A stretch of DNA of 64,000 bases. It comes from Panulirus ornatus. Taxonomy: Eukaryota; Arthropoda; Malacostraca; Decapoda; Palinuridae. Made by a program: the position numbers and the translations under genes. The notes under the pieces are model-generated. The model made no database searches. It was given only the letters and a program-made list of their open reading frames with translations, and had not been told where the DNA came from. The stretch is taken from NCBI RefSeq assembly GCF_036320965.1, contig NC_092248.1:25701820-25765819 (forward strand), read 5' to 3'. Shown one piece after another: positions 58,184 to 64,000 of this stretch. Position 1 is the stretch's first letter. Each line of letters opens with the position of its first letter.

Positions 58184-58330
58184 GTACGTGTTCAACTATA
58201 GTACGGCAGTCATTAAGATAGGTCATTGTAACCACTAAGACTCATGTAGAAATATAAGATATCCCTCTAAGGCTCGATCATATGTTCTGGAACACTACCC
58301 AGCAAACAAGGAAATGGATAATATGTATGA

Positions 58331-58331
<1 letters not shown>

Positions 58332-58376
<45 letters not shown>

Positions 58377-58383
58377 ATATATA
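58332..58383. repeat. (TA)n tract
   Basis: TA repeat with ACATA and TTATTA breaks. Confidence 0.96.
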
Positions 58384-59492
58384 TTGTCACCAACCCCACA
58401 TGCGATTCCGGTACTAGCGCTCAAGAATAGATAACGACAAAATGCCCAACCACCCCCATTCCCCCCACCTCGCCACACAGGAATACCATTACAACTCATC
58501 CGAGTCCACACAGCAAATACATACCCATACCACACTCAGCTTTTCATGGTTACCCCAACGCCTTACATCCAGGCCAGATTTGGCCGAAGATTCAATCCAC
58601 TGACAAGCACGTCAACCCCGGTATACCACTCGCTCCAATTCACTCGTATTCCTTGCCCTCCTTTCACCCTCCTGCATGTTCAGGACCCGATCACTCAAAA
58701 TCTTTTTCAATCCATCTTTCCACCTCCAATTTGGTCTCCCACTTCTCCTCGTTCCCTCCACCTCTGACACATATATCCTCTTGGTCAATCTTTCCTCACT
58801 CATTCTCTCCATGTGCCCAAACCATTTCAAAACACCCTCTTCTGCTCTCTCAACCACGCTCTTTTTATTTCCACACATCTCTCTTACCCTTACGTTACTT
58901 ACTCGATCAAACCACCTCACACCACACATTGTCCTCAAACATCTCATTTCCAGCACATCCATCCTCCTGCGCACAAATCTATCCATAGCTAACGCCTCGC
59001 AACCATACAACATTGTTGGAAGCACTATTCCTTCAAACATACCCATTTTTGCTTTCCGAGATAATGTTCTCGACTTCCAAACATTCTTCAAGGCTCCCAC
59101 AATTTTCGCCCCCTCCCCCATCCTATGATGCACTTCCGGTTCCATTATTCCATCCGCTGCCAGATCCACTCGCAGATATCTAAAACACTTTACTTCCTCC
59201 AGTTTTTCTCAATTCAAACTTACCTCCCAATTGACTTGTCCTTCAACCCTACTGTACATAATAACCTTGCTCTTACTCAAGTTTACTCTTAACTTTCTTC
59301 TTTCACACACTTTACCAAACTCAGTCACCAGCTTCTGCAGTTTCTCACATGAATCAGCCACCAACGCTGTATCATCAGCGAACAACAACTGACTCACTTC
59401 CCAAGCTCTCTCATCCACAACAGACTTCATACTTGCCCCTCTTTCCAAAACTCTTGCATTCACGTCCCTAACAACACCATCCATAAGCAAAT

Positions 59493-59495
<3 letters not shown>
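58384..59495 (-). mobile_element. RTE-A LINE copy, 5'-truncated, 3' UTR full of indels
   Basis: Minus strand. Frames 58,612-59,169 (LAADGIMEPE to VVYRG) and 59,209-59,490 (FADD to VNWEVSLN). 5'-truncated at 59,495 at a motif-B MDGVV stretch against (TA)n. Positions 58,384-58,640 contain many one-base gains and losses against all other copies, while the rest is clean. Confidence 0.92.

Positions 59496-59496
<1 letters not shown>

Positions 59497-59571
<75 letters not shown>
59497..59571. repeat. (TA)n tract
   Basis: Pure TA repeat between truncated LINE and SINE. Confidence 0.97.
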
Positions 59572-60766
<1,195 letters not shown>

Positions 60767-60830
<64 letters not shown>

Positions 60831-60837
60831 TCTTTTT
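60767..60837. repeat. (TA)n then T-rich run, tail-to-tail joint
   Basis: TA to 60,826 then TTTTTCTTTTTG; joins a plus and a minus tail. Confidence 0.96.
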
Positions 60838-61935
60838 GCTTTGTCGCTGTCTCCCGCGTTTGCGAGGTAGTGTAAGGAAACAGACGAAAGAAATGGCCCA
60901 ACCCACCCCCATACACATGTATATACATACGTCCACACACGCAAATATACATACCTACACAGCTTTCCATGGTTTACCCCAGACGCTTCACATGCCCTGA
61001 TTCAATCCACTGACAGCACGTCAACCCCGGTATACCACATCGCTCCAATTCACACTATTCCTTTCCCTCCTTTCACCCTCCTGCATGTTCAGGCCCCGAT
61101 CACAAACAAAATCTTTTTCACTCCATCTTTCCACCTCCAATTTGGTCTCCCTCTTCTCCTCGTTCCCTCCACCTCCGACACATATATCCTCTTGGTCAAT
61201 CTTTCCTCACTCATTCTCTCCATGTGCCCAAACCATTTCAAAACTCCCTCTTCTGCTCTCTCAACCACGCTCTTTTTATTTCCACACATCTCTCTTACCC
61301 TTACGTTACTTACTCCATCAAACCACCTCACACCACACATTGTCCTCAAACATCTCATTTCCAGCACATCCATCCTCCTGCGCACAACTCTATCCATAGC
61401 CCACGCCTCGCAACCATACAACATTGTTGGAGCCACTATTCCCTCAAACATACCCATTTTTGCTTTCCGAGATAATGTTCTCGACTTCCACACATTCTTC
61501 AAGGCTCCCAAAATTTTCGCCCCCTCCCGCACCATATGATCCACTTCCGCTTCCATGGTTCCATCCGCTGCCAGATCCACTCCCAGATATCTAAAACACT
61601 TCACTTCCTCCAGTTTTTCTCCATTCAAACTCACCTCCCAATTGACTTGACCCTCAACCCTACTGTACCTAATAACCTTGCTCTTATTCACATTTACTCT
61701 TAACTTTCTTCTTTCACACACTTTACCAAACTCGGTCACCAGCTTCTGCAGTTTCTCACATGAATCAGCCACCAGCGCTGTATCATCAGCGAAAAACAAC
61801 TGACTCACTTCCCAAGCACTCTCATCCCCAACAGACTTCATATTTGCCCCTCTTTCCAAAACTCTTGCATTCACCTCCCTAACAACCCCATCCATAAACA
61901 AATTAAACAACCATGGAGACATCACACACCCCTGG
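60838..61935 (-). mobile_element. RTE-A LINE copy, 5'-truncated, short 3' UTR
   Basis: Minus strand from CVMSPWLFN to the short 3' UTR. It ends at CACACCCCT, directly joined to the 5' terminus CCCTGGGGATAGGGG of a plus copy; CCCCT is shared by both. Confidence 0.94.
61089..61925 (-). CDS. RTE-A RT C-terminal fragment, open 278-codon frame
   Basis: Open from [12 protein letters not shown] through QLFFADDTAL (motif C intact), [23 protein letters not shown] and GHMERM to [13 protein letters not shown], then LFVIGA and a stop where an inserted base breaks [10 protein letters not shown]. No genuine start. Confidence 0.85.
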   Translation of the reverse strand: MMSPWLFNLFMDGVVREVNARVLERGANMKSVGDESAWEVSQLFFADDTALVADSCEKLQKLVTEFGKVCERRKLRVNVNKSKVIRYSRVEGQVNWEVSLNGEKLEEVKCFRYLGVDLAADGTMEAEVDHMVREGAKILGALKNVWKSRTLSRKAKMGMFEGIVAPTMLYGCEAWAMDRVVRRRMDVLEMRCLRTMCGVRWFDGVSNVRVREMCGNKKSVVERAEEGVLKWFGHMERMSEERLTKRIYVSEVEGTRRRGRPNWRWKDGVKKILFVIGA

Positions 61936-64000
61936 GGATAGGGGTGAAAGAATACTTCCCAAGCATTCCTCGCGTGTCGTAGAAGGCGACTAGAGGGGAC
62001 GGGAGCGGGGGGCCAGAAATCCTCCCCTCCTTGTACTTTTTAACTTCCTAAAATGGGAAACAGAAGAAGGAGTCACGCGGGGAGTGCTCATCCTCCTCGA
62101 AGGCTCAGACTGGGGTGTCTAAATGTGTGTGGATGTAACAAAGATGTGAAAAAAGGAGAGATAGGTAGTATATTTGAGGAAAGGAACCTGGATGTTTTGG
62201 CTCTGAGTGAAACGAAGCTCAAGGGTAAAGGGGAAGAGTGGTTTGGGAATGTCTTCGGAGTAAAGTCAGGGGTTAGTGAGAGGACAAGAGCAAGGGAAGG
62301 AGTAGCAGTACTGCTGAAACAGGAGTTGTGGGAGTATGTGATAGAATCTAAGAAAGTAAATTCTCGATTAATATGGGTAAGTTGATGGAGAGAGATGGGT
62401 GATTATTGGTGCATATGCACCTGGGCATGAGAAGAAAGATCATGAGAGGCAAGTGTTTTGGGAGCAGCTGAATGAGTGTGTTAGTGGTTTTGATGCACGA
62501 GACCGGGTTATAGTGATGGGTGATTTGAATGCAAAGATGAGTAATGTGGCAGTTGAGGGAATGATTGGTATACATAGGGTGTTCAGTGTTGTAAATGGAA
62601 ATGGTGAAGAGCTTGTAGATTTATATGCTGAAAAAGGACTGGTGATTGGGAATACCTGGTTTAAAAATGGAGATATACATAAGTATACGTATGTAAGTAG
62701 AGAGATGGCCAGAGAGCGTTATTGGATTACGTGTTAATTGACAGGCGCGCGAAAGAGAGACTTTTGGATGTTAATGTGTTGAGAGGTGCAACTGGAGGGA
62801 TGTCTGATCATTATCTTGTGGAGGCTAAGGTGAAGATTTGTACGAGTTTTCAGAAAAGAAGAGTAAATGTTGGGGTGAAGAGGGTGGTGAGAGTAAGTGA
62901 GCTTGGGAAGGAGACTTGTGTGAGGAAGTACCAGGAGAGACTGAGTACAGAATGGAAAAAGGTGAGAACAATGGAAGTAAGAAGAATGGGGGAGGAATGG
63001 GATGTATTTAGGGAATCAGTGATGGATTGCGCGAAAGATGCTTGTGGCATGAGAAGAGTGGGAGGTGGGTTGATTAGAAAGGGTAGTGAGTGGTGGGATG
63101 AAGAAGTAAGATTATTAGTGAAAGAGAAGAGAGAGGCATTTGGACGATTTTTGCAGGGAAAAAATACAATTGAGTGGAAGATGTATAAAAGAAAGAGACA
63201 GGAGGTCAAGAGAAAGGTGCAACAGGTGAAAAAGAGGGCAAATGAGAGTTGGGGTGAGAGAGTATCATTAAATTTTAGGGAGAATAAAAAGATGTTTTGG
63301 AAGGAGGTAAAAAAGTGCGTAAGACAAGGGAGCAAATGGGAACTTCAGTGAAGGGCGCAAATGGGGAGGTGATAACAAGTAGTGGTGATGTGAGAAGGAG
63401 ATGGAGTGAGTATTTTGAAGGTTTGTTAAATGTGTTTGATGATAGAGCGGCATATATAGGGTGTTTTTGTCGAGGTGGTGTGCGAAGACAGAGGGTTAGG
63501 GAAAATGATTTGGTAAACAGAGAAGAGGTAGTAAAAGCTTTGCGGAAGATGAAAGCCGGCAAGGCAGAAGGTTTGGATGGTATTGCAGTGGAATTTATTA
63601 AAAAAGGGGGTGACTGTATTATTGACTGGTTGGTAAGGTATTTTAATGTATGAATGACTCATGGTGAGGTGCCTGAGGATTGGCGGAATGCGTGCATAGT
63701 GCCATTATACAAAGGCAAAGGGGATAAGAGTGAGTGCTCAAATTACATATGTATAAGTTTGTTGAGTATTCCTGGTAAATTATATGGGAGGGTATTGACT
63801 GAGACGGTGAAGGCATGTACAGAGCATCAGACTGGGGAAGAGCAGTGTGTTTTCAGAAGTGGTAGAGGATGTGTGGATCAGGTGTTTGCTTTGAAGAATG
63901 TATGTGAGAAATACTTAGAAAAGCAAATGGATTTATATGTAGCATCTATGGATCTGGAGAAGGCATATGATAGAGTTGATAGAGATGCTCTGTGGAAGGT
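61931..64000 (+). mobile_element. RTE-A LINE, full-length-start copy, cut by window end
   Basis: 5' terminus CCCTGGGGATAGGGG at ~61,931, 5' UTR to 62,052, then ORF to the window end in RT motif A ([15 protein letters not shown]). Together with 37,067 it gives the 5' UTR pattern. Confidence 0.95.
62053..64000 (+). pseudogene. RTE-A endonuclease-RT ORF, broken, 3' part beyond window
   Basis: ATG 62,053 (MGNRRRSHAGSAH), LALSETKL, then an 8-nt loss at ~62,377 shifts the frame. [11 protein letters not shown] and MGDLNAKM are in 62,399-62,737. A 1-nt loss at ~62,700 leads to LIDRRAKE, MSDHYLVEAKVK and the linker (62,722-63,351). Another 1-nt loss at ~63,307 leads to 63,297-63,653 with KAGKAEGLDGI. 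A TGA at 63,651-63,653 replaces the Cys codon of NVCMTHGEVPEDWRN, as in the copy at 37,187. In-frame KLYGRVL and DQVFALKN follow to the end. Confidence 0.92.

Overview
This is repeat-saturated animal genomic DNA, most likely from a decapod crustacean. I infer that from three things: very long (TA)n tracts, a mixed set of retroelements (RTE-like, CR1/Jockey-like and Penelope-like), and a spliced host gene whose exons resemble, from memory, the divergent ionotropic receptors of lobsters, crayfish and shrimps. Nothing here looks prokaryotic. I found no rRNA, tRNA or CRISPR array.

Positions 1-41,413 and 55,521-64,000 are dominated by about 21 copies of one non-LTR retrotransposon, called RTE-A here. 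A full copy is about 3.3-3.6 kb. It has a ~120-nt 5' UTR, one ORF of about 1,000 codons (N-terminal APE endonuclease, central reverse transcriptase, C-terminal GHMERM/GRPxWRWKD domain), and a 3' UTR ending in a small stem-loop followed by an A-rich or (TA)n tail. Two subfamilies differ by a ~250-bp deletion in the 3' UTR. Near-full-length copies lie at 19,561-23,117 (-), 27,797-31,093 (-), 37,067-40,433 (+) and 61,931-64,000 (+, cut by the window). All are broken, but several 5'-truncated copies keep long open RT frames, the longest at 8,152-10,101 (649 codons), so the expansion is recent. A ~240-bp non-autonomous element (SINE-like, seven copies) appears to be built from the two ends of RTE-A. 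Elements and SINEs are joined mostly through (TA)n tracts, often tail to tail.

Positions 10,347-15,447 form a quieter island: microsatellites, a degenerate CR1/Jockey-like RT, a short helix-turn-helix ORF and a ~1.7-kb minisatellite with 41/42/36-bp units.

Positions 41,414-42,000 hold a Penelope-like RT fragment. Immediately downstream lies the one host gene I can support. Four exons on the + strand (42,236-42,438; 42,741-42,902; 55,187-55,374; 58,058-58,183) have GT-AG borders and matching phases (2, 2, 1, then 1 open). They encode a signal peptide and about 226 residues of a likely variant ionotropic receptor that continues past the window. Its 12.3-kb second intron is packed with about ten unrelated minisatellites and relics of two other LINEs. 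Its third intron contains an old RTE-A copy fused to a SINE that ends about 40 bp before the exon-4 acceptor.
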